NCBI GenBank assembly: GCA_029255365.1
Contig: JAPFQF010000004.1
Coordinates: 1 to 42,530 of the forward strand
DNA: 42,530 bases
DNA from: Candidatus Nitrosopumilus sp.
GTDB taxonomy: Archaea; Thermoproteota; Nitrososphaeria; Nitrososphaerales; Nitrosopumilaceae
Reading direction: 5' to 3'
The position numbers were made by a program, and so were the translations under genes. The notes beneath the pieces were generated by a model. That model saw nothing but the letters and a program-made list of their open reading frames with translations. It was not told where the DNA came from and did not search any database. Positions 14,106 to 22,717 of this stretch are shown in pieces. The number at the start of each line of letters is the position of its first letter. Positions within the stretch are counted from its first letter, which is position 1.

Positions 14106-15202
14106 GCGAGTTTTTTATTTAATTCTGTAATGAACTGCTTAATCTTTGGCTTGGGGACAACTGCACCACATGCCTTGTCATGCCCGCCGCCAGATCCGCC
14201 AAGGCTTGTTGCTAAAAGATTGACAATTTTTCCCAGGTGAACCTTGCAGTTCTTTGAACCCCTGACTGAAACGGCATAAATTCCATGGTCTACCCGCTCT
14301 TTGTATGCAACGCCGACATCCTTTCCAGACAGACCCATGACAAAATTGACTGCGCCACTGGCACCAGCATCCAAAATTTCCATATAGCCGAGATTTTTCA
14401 TGGTTTTCATCCCCACCTTTACCTTGGCAATCATTTGTGATAGTTTCTCCACCTGGATTTGGGCAAATTCGAAAGTATTTGGAATGTCATGTGGGAATTT
14501 GGATTCTGCTAATTCCTCGACCAGGTATTGTAAATAATCAGGTTCTCTCTGATGGCCGACAATGTTGTACGTCATCACCGTTGCGCTAATCAAAGCAAAT
14601 TGCCTGTCATAGATTTGAAGTAACTTTGAGCCAATCGGCCTGTCTTCCATGTAATCGGTAATGGCTGCACATGTTGCAACAAATGATGCATGATCATTGA
14701 GTTTTGATTTGTATGCGTTGTACACTTGAACAGTTGTGCATTCGTTGATATCGTGGATAACCTTGACCTTGATTTTTTCCAACGCCTTTACAACGGCAGG
14801 ATCTATATCATGGTGGTCAATGTAAGTAACTGAAACTTTATTTTTTCTTAGTCTTGTCATAATGTCAACAAACTCGTCCTGAGTTTTTTTGCTCAGTCCC
14901 AAGTCGCATATGAATAATGATTTTAATTTTTCATCCGAAACAACTTGGTTTAATGCCTCCATCTGGCCAGGATAGTCTACAAGAATTGCATCACCGCCAA
15001 ACGCTTGACGAATAAGAGCTGCAGAGCTGATACCATCGCAGTCCTCCTTGTGAGAGATGCAGATCAGCTTGGTTCGCTTTGATGCAGCTGTTGGGCCGGC
15101 TGCAGTTTTTTTGGTTACCTTCTTGGCTGCAGTTTTTTTGATTACCTTCTTGGCTGCAGTTTTTTTGGTTTTAGAGGATACCAATACAGATTCAAAAATC
15201 AC
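14102..15202 (-). CDS. DHH-family phosphoesterase with Lys/Ala-rich N-terminal tail
   Basis: A 366-aa DHH/DHHA1 phosphoesterase. Catalytic motifs are HKEDCDG (His51, Asp54, Asp56), CDLGLS (Asp about 100), the eponymous DHH in YIDHHD (129-131) and the DHHA1 motif GGGHDKACG (about 338-346). The family includes RecJ-like exonucleases, oligoribonucleases and cyclic dinucleotide phosphodiesterases; which one applies is unclear. The first 40 residues are a basic tail of repeated AAKKVxKKT units, like histone-H1 tails, probably for nucleic-acid binding (inference). The start is GTG at 15202, with GAGGG 3 nt upstream. It is convergent with the PPOX gene. Confidence 0.85.
   Translation of the reverse strand: MIFESVLVSSKTKKTAAKKVIKKTAAKKVTKKTAAGPTAASKRTKLICISHKEDCDGISSAALIRQAFGGDAILVDYPGQMEALNQVVSDEKLKSLFICDLGLSKKTQDEFVDIMTRLRKNKVSVTYIDHHDIDPAVVKALEKIKVKVIHDINECTTVQVYNAYKSKLNDHASFVATCAAITDYMEDRPIGSKLLQIYDRQFALISATVMTYNIVGHQREPDYLQYLVEELAESKFPHDIPNTFEFAQIQVEKLSQMIAKVKVGMKTMKNLGYMEILDAGASGAVNFVMGLSGKDVGVAYKERVDHGIYAVSVRGSKNCKVHLGKIVNLLATSLGGSGGGHDKACGAVVPKPKIKQFITELNKKLA
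15101..15165 (-). repeat. 27-bp tandem repeat encoding the Lys/Ala tail
   Basis: CTGCAG followed by a T-run and ACCTTCTTGG recurs at 15101, 15128 and 15155, a 27-bp period (nine codons) with very few differences between copies. It encodes the AAKKVxKKT units at the N-terminus of the DHH protein. Such near-identical copies can expand or contract by slippage or recombination. Confidence 0.85.
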
Positions 15203-15231
15203 AAACCCTCATTTAAATGAAGAATGTAAAA

Positions 15232-15447
15232 TTAAGATTTTCTAAATGGTTTTTTGATACTTTGGTTTACCAACGAACTGGAATCAAGATATACATCATA
15301 TAACGACAATCCCTCCATCTGGGTCTGGTTGTCTATTTCCTGAATTTTTTTTAGTTCTTCAGATGAAGCATTTAGTACCAAGTCATCTAATTTTTTCAAA
15401 TGCTCTCGCTCTTTAGGAGTCATTATGTTTTGATTAAAAATAATCAT
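15232..15447 (-). CDS. Small hypothetical protein, related to the gene at 16707-16913
   Basis: A 71-aa charged protein (63 aa if the internal ATG at 15423, MTPKERE, is used). The C-terminal part QTQMEGLSLYDVYLD resembles QAQKKGITFYDMVFE of the small protein on the other side of citrate synthase, and both have a D-(D/E)-LV motif about 30 residues earlier. I recognise no named family. It is divergent from gltA; the 93-nt gap contains the gltA TATA box. Confidence 0.55.
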   Translation of the reverse strand: MIIFNQNIMTPKEREHLKKLDDLVLNASSEELKKIQEIDNQTQMEGLSLYDVYLDSSSLVNQSIKKPFRKS

Positions 15448-15507
15448 TTAGGAGCAAAAGTTGCCATATTAGACTAATTACTAAACTTCATAGACGTGAT
15501 TTTGGCG

Positions 15508-15520
15508 AAAATATAATAAA
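15508..15520 (+). promoter_or_regulatory. TATA box of citrate synthase
   Basis: GAAAATATAATAA at about 15508-15519 is centred about 26 nt before the gltA ATG at 15541. This is the spacing expected if transcription starts at or next to the start codon (leaderless mRNA). Confidence 0.5.
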
Positions 15521-15540
15521 AGATTTCTAGTAGGCTCAGC

Positions 15541-16704
15541 ATGGAGACAAAAAATATCGGTCTGCGTGGAATCGAAGTTGCAGATACCAAGATTTCAAAC
15601 ATAGACGGGGAGAGAGGCAAGCTCATCTATCGCGGATTTGACATACTAGACCTTACAAAAAATTCAACATTTGAAGAAACGGCATATCTATTACTTTATG
15701 ACAAATTACCAACCAAGCAAGAGTTAGACGAATTCAAGACAAAGCTCGTTGACGCAAGATGCATCCCCAAACAGATGCAGAAAAACATGGGAAACTGGAG
15801 AAAAGACGCGGATCCCATGGACATGCTTCAAGCATTCGTAGCAGCACTTGCAGGATATTATGACGAGGAGTTTGCAAACAAGGAGGCAAGTTATGAAAAA
15901 GCAATAAACCTAATTGCAAAAGTTCCCACAATCATTGCCAGCTGGCACAGAATTAGAAACGGGCTGGCAGCGGTGGACCCGGATCCAACACTTAGTCACG
16001 CTGCAAATTTTCTATACATGATGTTTGGTGAAAAACCAGATCCGGAAGTAGAAAAAATATTCGATGTCTGCCTAATTCTTCACGGAGATCACACGTTTAA
16101 CGCATCAACATTTACTGCCAGACAGGTTGCATCGACAAGAGCACACATGTATTCTGCAGTAAGTGCGGCGATCGGGGCACTGAGTGGGGAACTGCACGGA
16201 GGAGCAAATTCGGAAGTAATGAAAATGCTGCTTGACATCGGAGAGATTGGAAAGACTGAGGAATGGATTAAAAAAGAAATGAGTGCAGGTACAAGAATTA
16301 TGGGAATGGGGCATGCGGTATACAAAACGTACGATCCCAGAGCACAGGTACTAAAAGAGCTGTCAAGAAAACTTGCCGAGAAAACCAAAGAGCCGTGGTT
16401 TGACATAACGGAAAAAGTAGAGACTACAACCATCGCAGAGATGAAATCACGGAAAAACAAAGAGATCTATCCGAACGTGGATTTGTACAGCGCCTCACTT
16501 TACTACATGCTAAAAATTCCGCTAGACCTAAACACGCCAATCTTTGCGATTGCAAGAGTTGTAGGGTGGGCAGCGCACATCATCGAAGAGAAATTTGCAG
16601 AGGCCGCACCAAAAACTGCACTGTACAGACCCAAAGCAGTCTATGTAGGAAAATATTGTGGACCGCAGGGTTGCGAATATCAAACACTTGACTTGAGAAA
16701 ATAA
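15541..16704 (+). CDS. gltA: Citrate synthase
   Basis: A 387-aa citrate synthase that condenses acetyl-CoA and oxaloacetate. The N-terminal GLRGIEVADTKISNIDGERG and LIYRGFDI are typical. The catalytic His residues are in HGDHTFNASTF (near residue 182), GELHGGANSEV (near 220) and GMGHAVYKTYDPRA (near 260), and a catalytic Asp is expected later in the chain. The C-terminus has ARVVGWAAHIIEE and YRPKA. In autotrophic thaumarchaea it feeds the incomplete TCA pathway to 2-oxoglutarate. The length is normal for the archaeal/Gram-positive type. It is a monocistronic gene between two related small minus-strand genes. Confidence 0.97.
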   Translation: METKNIGLRGIEVADTKISNIDGERGKLIYRGFDILDLTKNSTFEETAYLLLYDKLPTKQELDEFKTKLVDARCIPKQMQKNMGNWRKDADPMDMLQAFVAALAGYYDEEFANKEASYEKAINLIAKVPTIIASWHRIRNGLAAVDPDPTLSHAANFLYMMFGEKPDPEVEKIFDVCLILHGDHTFNASTFTARQVASTRAHMYSAVSAAIGALSGELHGGANSEVMKMLLDIGEIGKTEEWIKKEMSAGTRIMGMGHAVYKTYDPRAQVLKELSRKLAEKTKEPWFDITEKVETTTIAEMKSRKNKEIYPNVDLYSASLYYMLKIPLDLNTPIFAIARVVGWAAHIIEEKFAEAAPKTALYRPKAVYVGKYCGPQGCEYQTLDLRK

Positions 16705-16706
16705 AT

Positions 16707-16913
16707 TTAATTTCTTGTGCTTAGCCAATCTTTGGCTTTAGAGTTTACATCGTGTTTGTACAACACTTCAAAAACCATATCGTAAAATGTGATGCCTTTT
16801 TTCTGAGCCTGAACATCGAGCCACTTTATTCCGTCTGCCAATTCCGGATCATATTCCGAGAATTCGACTAATTCGTCCACCATTTTTGAAAAGAATGCGT
16901 GTGACTCTATCAT
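16707..16913 (-). CDS. Small hypothetical protein, related to the gene at 15232-15447
   Basis: A 68-aa acidic, helical protein starting MIESHAFFSKMVDELVEF. I placed the start at ATG 16913 because the sequence further upstream that would extend the frame to a TTG at 16967 contains a TATA-like TTAATATATTTT (about 16950-16961) and is better explained as promoter. The QAQKKGITFYDM block matches QTQMEGLSLYDV in the 15232 gene. It ends 2 nt after the gltA stop, tail to tail. Function unknown. Confidence 0.6.
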   Translation of the reverse strand: MIESHAFFSKMVDELVEFSEYDPELADGIKWLDVQAQKKGITFYDMVFEVLYKHDVNSKAKDWLSTRN

Positions 16914-16989
16914 ATGTACATCTTTTAATCTTTGATCATAAGCAAGGGATTCAAAATATATTAACAAAAGACCCCTTTTTGGTTGACAA

Positions 16990-17400
16990 TTGGACCATGT
17001 TCTCTATTCAGACGGAAATGCGAAGAGAATATCATGGTTAATCCAAACAAACGATTCATCTGTTGATCAAAGCAGAGAGCATGCCGATATCTACAGAGAT
17101 AAAATTTCAAACATGCAATCAAAATATGTCGCACTCCATATCGGGCTGTTTTGGGGAATCGGAATCTTTGCGATAAGAAACGGAGATCATGTCAAAATAA
17201 AACTGGACGATAAAACTATGTTCGAGCAGATGACAGACGGTTTAAAAATCAAAGACGAATTTATTCGGAATCGAGTCAGATTCATCGGCCAGCTAATCGC
17301 GCAGAGAAAACTAAAGATCGAATTTGAATTAATTTCACACAGCGACAATCTGGTAAATAAATTATTTGATGCAAAAGAGATTAAGACCAAAAACGGTTAG
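16990..17400 (+). CDS. RNase H-fold-like protein, catalytic residues partly lost
   Basis: A 136-aa protein with the order of elements of RNase HI: a first strand YSDGNAKRISWLI (Asp kept), a helix around SKYVALHIGLFWGI where RNases H have (A)EY-x-AL, a strand/loop HVKIKLDDKTMFEQM (Asp kept), and ISHSDNLVNKLFD near the end. The usual catalytic Glu in the helix appears replaced (Lys before Tyr-Val-Ala-Leu). It may be an inactive or divergent nucleic-acid-binding relative. The start is TTG at 16990, about 30 nt after the A/T-rich AAATATATTA box shared with the divergent gene at 16913. It could be an unrelated alpha/beta protein. Confidence 0.5.
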   Translation: MDHVLYSDGNAKRISWLIQTNDSSVDQSREHADIYRDKISNMQSKYVALHIGLFWGIGIFAIRNGDHVKIKLDDKTMFEQMTDGLKIKDEFIRNRVRFIGQLIAQRKLKIEFELISHSDNLVNKLFDAKEIKTKNG

Positions 17401-17540
17401 TTACTTGGTGAGATCTCATTTGCAGTTTGTAATTGCCCTACATCTGCGATTGATAAAAGAAATAACTGTTCAATTTCATTGACAACACTCGCGTTCAAAT
17501 AGAGTGATCTTGGAGTATTTTCAACGGATTTTTGATTATG

Positions 17541-17593
17541 TTGTAATAATTACAAAAATAACAGAAAAACGACATTTTGAAAATTATATTTTC
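17541..17593. promoter_or_regulatory. Palindromes upstream of the blue copper protein gene
   Basis: TTGTAATAATTACAA (17541-17555) is a perfect 7+1+7 dyad. GAAAAT-TAT-ATTTTC (17579-17593) is a second dyad with perfect 6-bp arms. Both lie 110-165 nt upstream of the ATG at 17704, in the 303-nt gap 17401-17703, which is A/T-rich and otherwise contains only a doubtful minus-strand micro-ORF and the probable core promoter near 17665-17680. They may be operator sites, but A/T-rich DNA yields such dyads by chance more often. Confidence 0.35.
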
Positions 17594-17703
17594 AGTTATT
17601 TCAGCGAATTTGGAAAATAGTCCCAAAGAGTTCTAAAAATTTCATACTATTCATATTTTCAAAGATTAGATTTATTTACTATACAGTAAGTCATGGATCA
17701 ATT

Positions 17704-18297
17704 ATGGTAAGTATAGACAAAGCAGCTATAGTACTCTCAATTGCAATTACACTGATAGGTGTAGGAATTGCAGTTGCAGGAAGCGCTGCAGAAAATACTC
17801 CAACATATAGTGCTCCAGCATCTTCTGCTCCAGCAGTTCCAGTAAAAACTCAAGCAGATCAATTCGGCGCAGATATTGCTGAAAAAGTAAAATCTGGAGA
17901 CGGTATGGTGGGGAAAGATGCTATAGTAATTGAAGATAAAGTAGCCACCGAGGTAACTAAAGAAAAAGAAACCACGATGGACAAACCAGTAGGACCGGCA
18001 ACACACAGTGTTGATATGCCAAAAGGTACTTCAGTTCCAGGATGTGAAGAAAATAATTCATGTTTCGCACCAGCAGACATCACAGTCAACGCTGGAGATA
18101 CAGTGGAATGGATGAATGTCGACACAGCAGCACACACAGTAACTGGCGGTAGTCCAGCAGATGGCCCATCTGGTATATTTGATAGCAGTCTATTCATGGC
18201 AGGTGCATCTTATGCATTTACCTTTAACGACAAAGGCAGCTACGATTACTTCTGCATGGTTCATCCTTGGATGACTGGTAGTGTTACAGTGAACTAA
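17704..18297 (+). CDS. Membrane-anchored plastocyanin-like blue copper protein
   Basis: A 197-aa cupredoxin. An N-terminal hydrophobic helix (about residues 8-26) anchors or exports it, followed by an Ala/Pro/Ser-rich linker to about 100 and the cupredoxin domain. Type 1 copper ligands are all visible: His144 in AAHTVTG, Cys184 in YFCMVHPWM, His187 and Met190. Cys114 and Cys120 could form a disulfide. Such proteins carry electrons outside the membrane in ammonia-oxidising archaea, where copper proteins replace c-type cytochromes. The gene is monocistronic, with a 303-nt upstream region holding two dyads, and is followed by a T-rich stretch that can terminate transcription. Confidence 0.93.
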   Translation: MVSIDKAAIVLSIAITLIGVGIAVAGSAAENTPTYSAPASSAPAVPVKTQADQFGADIAEKVKSGDGMVGKDAIVIEDKVATEVTKEKETTMDKPVGPATHSVDMPKGTSVPGCEENNSCFAPADITVNAGDTVEWMNVDTAAHTVTGGSPADGPSGIFDSSLFMAGASYAFTFNDKGSYDYFCMVHPWMTGSVTVN

Positions 18298-18314
18298 TAA
18301 AAAATCCTTTTTTC

Positions 18315-19901
18315 TTATTTTATTTTGTTTTTCCTTATCGTTCTGTTATACGCCACGCCAAATCTGTGCGTTTCATCCCTGACATATTGTAAAATTTTCA
18401 GAGACGGTTTGTACTTTGGAATTATGACAGGGTTTTTATTTTTTGGAAGATAGACTTCCTCGTTCTCCTTGGCCAAAGATATGCAGGGCAGTTTCAAACC
18501 GAGTGATTCCAGGGCCTTCATTGCAGAACTAAGCTGTCCTTTACCGCCATCAATCACAATCAAGTCAGGGAGTTCGGAATTTTCCTCCAGCAGCCTGTAG
18601 TACCGTCTCTTGACAACCTCCTCAATCATTGCAAAGTCGTCCCGTCCAGAGACTGTCTTTATTTTGAATTTTCTATAGCCGGATTTGTTTGGAATGCCGC
18701 CAACAAATCTTGCCATCGAGCCCACGGCAAACTCTTCACCGTGGTTGGAAATATCAAAGCATTCAATGATGTTTGGAATGACATCCAAATTTAGAATTTC
18801 TTTCAGCTCAACCAGTCCAGGATCACCTCCCTTTGAGTGGATTAGTCGGATATTTTTCAGAATCAGATCAATGATGTCCTTTTTCTTGCCTTTTGCAGGG
18901 GACAGAATCTGGACATTGAACCCAGATTGTTCTGAAAGCAAGGATTCCAACAATCTTTGGTTCTCAGGTAGTTCGCTGACCAGAATAAATTTTGGAATCG
19001 GGTGCGTGGAATAGTACTGGAACAGGAAGTTTGAAAACGAGTTATCCCCCACCAAATCAAAAAAGAATTTGTCGCTGTCTCTGATCACGCCGTTAATCAT
19101 TCTGAAATTCATCACTGCCGCGGACTGTTCCTGTATGCCTATGCCAAAATATTCCTCGTCGGAGTTTTCAACATATTCCATTTTTTGTTTAGTTTGCAGA
19201 CTTCCAAGCCTGATCAGCGTGTCACGGATATCCTTTGCACGCTCAAACTGCTGCAATTCTGCGGCCTGATGCATTTCTTCCTCCAATTTTTTTGTAAAAA
19301 CTTTGGTTTTGTTTTTCCCTTTGAGCACATCCTCCAGCGCTGCAACATGTTTAGGGTACCTTTCCTGCGCACCCCTGAATTCACATGGCCCCTCACAATT
19401 TCCCAAGTGGTATTCCAGGCAGACTTTTTGCGGAAGGGTTTTGCAAATTCGTATTTGGAACGCCTTTCTCAGTGTACCGATTGTGAGCAGTTTTGAACTG
19501 CCTTGAGTGAAAGGGCCAAATGTTTTTCCACGTCCCAGAAATTTTCCGTCCCTGGTTCTTCTTGAAACCAGCAGTCTGGGAAATTTTTCGTCGGAGATTC
19601 TGAGATAGGTGTACCTTTGCTGGTCTTTTAGCTCGATGTTGAATCTGGGCCTGTACTTTTTGATCATGTTTGATTCTAGAAGAAACGCCTCGCTCTCATT
19701 GTCAGTCAAAACAAATTCAATGCCAGAGATATTTTCAACCAGTTTCTGAGTTTTGTAGTTTTGATTTTGGTTAAAATAAGACCTGACCCTGTTTTTCAAA
19801 TTCTTTGCCTTACCAATATAGATAATATTCTCATCAGAATCACTCATCAGATAAATTCCGGGATCGGTGGGGAGGATGATTTTTGAAATATCAAAAGTCA
19901 T
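18315..19901 (-). CDS. uvrC: UvrC excinuclease subunit lacking the HhH C-terminal domain
   Basis: The 528-aa UvrC nuclease, which makes the 3' and 5' incisions in nucleotide excision repair. The N-terminal GIY-YIG domain (GIYLMSDSDENIIYIGKAKN, residues 16-35) is followed by a Cys-containing region (CEGPCEF), a UVR UvrB-binding motif (FERAKDIRDTLIRL, about 222-235) and an RNase H-like 5' nuclease domain (ECFDISNHGEE, DLIVIDGGKGQL). It stops at RDETHRFGVAYNRTIRKNKIK, right where bacterial UvrC (about 600 aa) continues into two helix-hairpin-helix motifs. The ATG overlaps the uvrA stop by ATGA. Last gene of uvrB-uvrA-uvrC. Confidence 0.96.
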   Translation of the reverse strand: MTFDISKIILPTDPGIYLMSDSDENIIYIGKAKNLKNRVRSYFNQNQNYKTQKLVENISGIEFVLTDNESEAFLLESNMIKKYRPRFNIELKDQQRYTYLRISDEKFPRLLVSRRTRDGKFLGRGKTFGPFTQGSSKLLTIGTLRKAFQIRICKTLPQKVCLEYHLGNCEGPCEFRGAQERYPKHVAALEDVLKGKNKTKVFTKKLEEEMHQAAELQQFERAKDIRDTLIRLGSLQTKQKMEYVENSDEEYFGIGIQEQSAAVMNFRMINGVIRDSDKFFFDLVGDNSFSNFLFQYYSTHPIPKFILVSELPENQRLLESLLSEQSGFNVQILSPAKGKKKDIIDLILKNIRLIHSKGGDPGLVELKEILNLDVIPNIIECFDISNHGEEFAVGSMARFVGGIPNKSGYRKFKIKTVSGRDDFAMIEEVVKRRYYRLLEENSELPDLIVIDGGKGQLSSAMKALESLGLKLPCISLAKENEEVYLPKNKNPVIIPKYKPSLKILQYVRDETHRFGVAYNRTIRKNKIK

Positions 19902-22717
19902 TTTTTTAACAATTTCTTCAAATACGTTCCAGTGTAACTTCCGGGCGCTTTTGCAACATCTTTTGGGGTGCCAGCAGCCACAACTTTGCCGCCTTCGTCA
20001 CCGCCTTCTGGACCAAGATCAATTATCCAGTCGGAATTTTTGATGACATCCATGTTATGCTCAATTACAACCACGGTATTTCCCAGGTTTACCAGGCGAT
20101 TAAGGACATCCAATAATTTTTGAACGTCTGCAAAATGCAGCCCAGTCGTAGGCTCGTCTAAGATGTAGAGTGTTTTTCCAGTTCCTCGCTTTGATAGTTC
20201 GGATGCAAGTTTGACTCTCTGAGCCTCGCCTCCAGACAGGGTTGTGGACGACTGTCCGAGTTTGATGTATCCCAATCCGACATCATGCATTGTCTGCAGG
20301 GTTCGTTTTATTGCAGGGATATTCTCAAAGAAAGTCAGCGCCTCGTAAACAGTCATTCCCAAAATGTCAGAAATATTTTTTCCCTTGTACAGCACAGACA
20401 GGGTTTCGGTGTTGTATCTTTTTCCCTTGCACTCGTCGCATTTTACATAGACATCTGACAGAAACTGCATTTCAATTTGCTTTACGCCGTCCCCTTCACA
20501 TGCAAAGCACCTGCCAACGGCAACGTTAAATGAGAACTGCCCCGGCGCATACCCGCGCTCTTTTGATAGCTCTGTGTTTGCATAAAGATCTCTGATGGGT
20601 GTAAAGGCGCCAATGTAAGTTGCAGGGTTTGAGCGAGGAGTTCTGCCAATAGGTGATTGGTCTATGGCAATCACCTTGTCAATATTTTCCAAGCCGGAAA
20701 TTTCCTTGTGAGATCCAGACCTGACATTTGATTTGTAAAAATGATTCTCCAGTGTTTTTAACAGAACGTCGTTGATCAGAGTTGATTTTCCAGAGCCAGA
20801 GACCCCAGTTACGGAAACAAAAAGGCCCAGCGGTATTTCAACGTCAATGTCCTTCAGATTGTTTTCAGAGGCTTTCTTTATGACAAGAGAGCCAGAGCGA
20901 TTGCGAACTTTGTCAACCAAGTTAATCAGCGAGTTGTCTTTCAGATATGCGCCGGTTACGGACTTGCTGTCTTTGAGAATCTGACTCACTGTACCTTCGA
21001 AAACAACGCTTCCCCCGTGAACACCCGCGCCAGGTCCCAAATCTATCATCCAGTCTGAATTTCGTATAACTTCCTCGTCATGCTCTACAACAATGACCGT
21101 ATTGCCCAGATTTCGCAGCTTATTTAGCGTTTTAATCAGTCGGGCATTATCTCGCTGATGCAATCCAATTGTAGGTTCGTCAAGAACGTACAGCACCCCA
21201 GTCAAGTTGGAGCCAATCTGAGTTGCCAGTCTGATTCGTTGTGATTCACCGCCAGACAGTGTCGAACTTAATCTGTTCAGCGTCAGATAGTTTAATCCGA
21301 CATTCATTAAAAATTCAAGGCGCTCTTTAATCTCCTTTAGGACGTCCCTTGCGATGTATTGTTCATTTTCAGTTAGCGTCAGAGAAGAGAAGAAATCATA
21401 GCAGTGATCAATTGACATGTCGCATGCATCAATTATTCCTTTTTCGTTGATTTTGACTGCGAGTGATTCCGGTTTTAGTTTTTTGCCGTTGCATGAATTG
21501 CAAGGAGTGTCCCGCATGAATTGTTTTAGCCATTCCCTTTTTGATTCAGAATCAGTTTCCATGAATGTTCGTTGCAGATTAGATAAAACGCCTTCAAACG
21601 TGTTTGTGGATTGCCAGGAAGAGTCTCCTGATTTTGAGCGGTACGTGAAATCAATCAAGTCGTCGGTGCCGTGCAGAATTATTTTGAGATGCTTTGGCTG
21701 TATCTTGTCAAAAGGGGTCATCAAATCAAAACCGAATTTTTTGCCTACTGCCCTTAACGCTTGACGTCGGAATGCGGAGAATCGTCCGCTCCAAGGAACA
21801 ATTGCACCGTCCAAAATAGACTTGGTTTTATCAGGTACTACTAAATCCTCGTCAAACTCCATCTTCACTCCCAAACCATTGCAAGTTTTGCACATACCGA
21901 AAGGGGAATTGAATGAAAAAGATCTTGGCTCCAATTCGCCAACGGTCAACCCGCAGTAAGGACATGCGTTGTTTTGCGAGAAAATCTTTTCAGACTTTTC
22001 AGTTGCAATCATCACATCGCCTTTGGCGGCCTTGATTGCAGTCTGTATGCCTTCAAAGAGTCTTGATCTCTCAGACTTTTCAGCGACGATCCTGTCAACT
22101 ACAATCTCAATATTGTGCCATTTTTGCCTGTCGAGTGGAGGGATGTCATCATCCAGGCTCAAAATCTCACCATTTAGACGTATTCTGGAGTACCCATCCT
22201 TTTTGATTTGTTCAAATAATTTCTCATACGTCCCCTTTTTTCTCTGAACGATTGGGGCCAAAACGAAGATTTTATTTCCCGAGAAATCCTTGAGGACTGA
22301 ATCGCATATTCGTTCTATGGACTGGGTCGACACCTTGCGCCCGCAATTAGTACAGTAAGGAATGCCAATTCTTGCAAATAGCAATCTCATGTAATCATAG
22401 ATTTCCGTAGTGGTTCCAACAGTGGAGCGCGGGTTCTTGCTGGTGGTTTTTTGTTGTATTGCAATTGCGGGGGAGAGTCCTTCGATTGAATCAACGTCGG
22501 GCTTGTCCATCATCTCTAAGAATTGACGGGCGTACGAGGAGAGTGATTCGACGTATCTTCTCTGCCCTTCAGCATAGATGGTGTCAAATGCCAATGTGGA
22601 TTTTCCAGAGCCAGACAATCCGCTGATTACAACCAATTTATTTTTTGGAATATCAATATCTAGATTTTTCAGGTTGTGATGTCGCGCACCTCTGATTTTT
22701 AATTTATTTTCGGTCAT
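19898..22717 (-). CDS. uvrA: UvrA excinuclease ATPase subunit
   Basis: A 939-aa damage sensor of bacterial nucleotide excision repair. It has two ABC ATPase halves: Walker A GLSGSGKST and GVSGSGKST, signatures LSGGESQRIRLA and LSGGEAQRVKLA, Walker B VLDEPTIGLH and ILDEPTTGLH. Zinc sites are in YCTNCGRK, CPYCG with CKTCNG, and CFACEGDG with CDECKG. The RGARHHNLKN start is typical. I chose ATG 22717 (TENKLKIRGAR); an in-frame TTG at 22729 exists but overlaps the GGAGG that can serve as the ribosome site. It overlaps the uvrB end by 14 nt and the uvrC start by 4 nt. Confidence 0.97.
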   Translation of the reverse strand: MTENKLKIRGARHHNLKNLDIDIPKNKLVVISGLSGSGKSTLAFDTIYAEGQRRYVESLSSYARQFLEMMDKPDVDSIEGLSPAIAIQQKTTSKNPRSTVGTTTEIYDYMRLLFARIGIPYCTNCGRKVSTQSIERICDSVLKDFSGNKIFVLAPIVQRKKGTYEKLFEQIKKDGYSRIRLNGEILSLDDDIPPLDRQKWHNIEIVVDRIVAEKSERSRLFEGIQTAIKAAKGDVMIATEKSEKIFSQNNACPYCGLTVGELEPRSFSFNSPFGMCKTCNGLGVKMEFDEDLVVPDKTKSILDGAIVPWSGRFSAFRRQALRAVGKKFGFDLMTPFDKIQPKHLKIILHGTDDLIDFTYRSKSGDSSWQSTNTFEGVLSNLQRTFMETDSESKREWLKQFMRDTPCNSCNGKKLKPESLAVKINEKGIIDACDMSIDHCYDFFSSLTLTENEQYIARDVLKEIKERLEFLMNVGLNYLTLNRLSSTLSGGESQRIRLATQIGSNLTGVLYVLDEPTIGLHQRDNARLIKTLNKLRNLGNTVIVVEHDEEVIRNSDWMIDLGPGAGVHGGSVVFEGTVSQILKDSKSVTGAYLKDNSLINLVDKVRNRSGSLVIKKASENNLKDIDVEIPLGLFVSVTGVSGSGKSTLINDVLLKTLENHFYKSNVRSGSHKEISGLENIDKVIAIDQSPIGRTPRSNPATYIGAFTPIRDLYANTELSKERGYAPGQFSFNVAVGRCFACEGDGVKQIEMQFLSDVYVKCDECKGKRYNTETLSVLYKGKNISDILGMTVYEALTFFENIPAIKRTLQTMHDVGLGYIKLGQSSTTLSGGEAQRVKLASELSKRGTGKTLYILDEPTTGLHFADVQKLLDVLNRLVNLGNTVVVIEHNMDVIKNSDWIIDLGPEGGDEGGKVVAAGTPKDVAKAPGSYTGTYLKKLLKK

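Noticed and set aside
17397-17498. Minus-strand ORF of 33 codons (TTG start) before the blue copper gene
   Set aside because: Only a TTG start, no promoter or ribosome site, no family; composition is plausible but too short to support.
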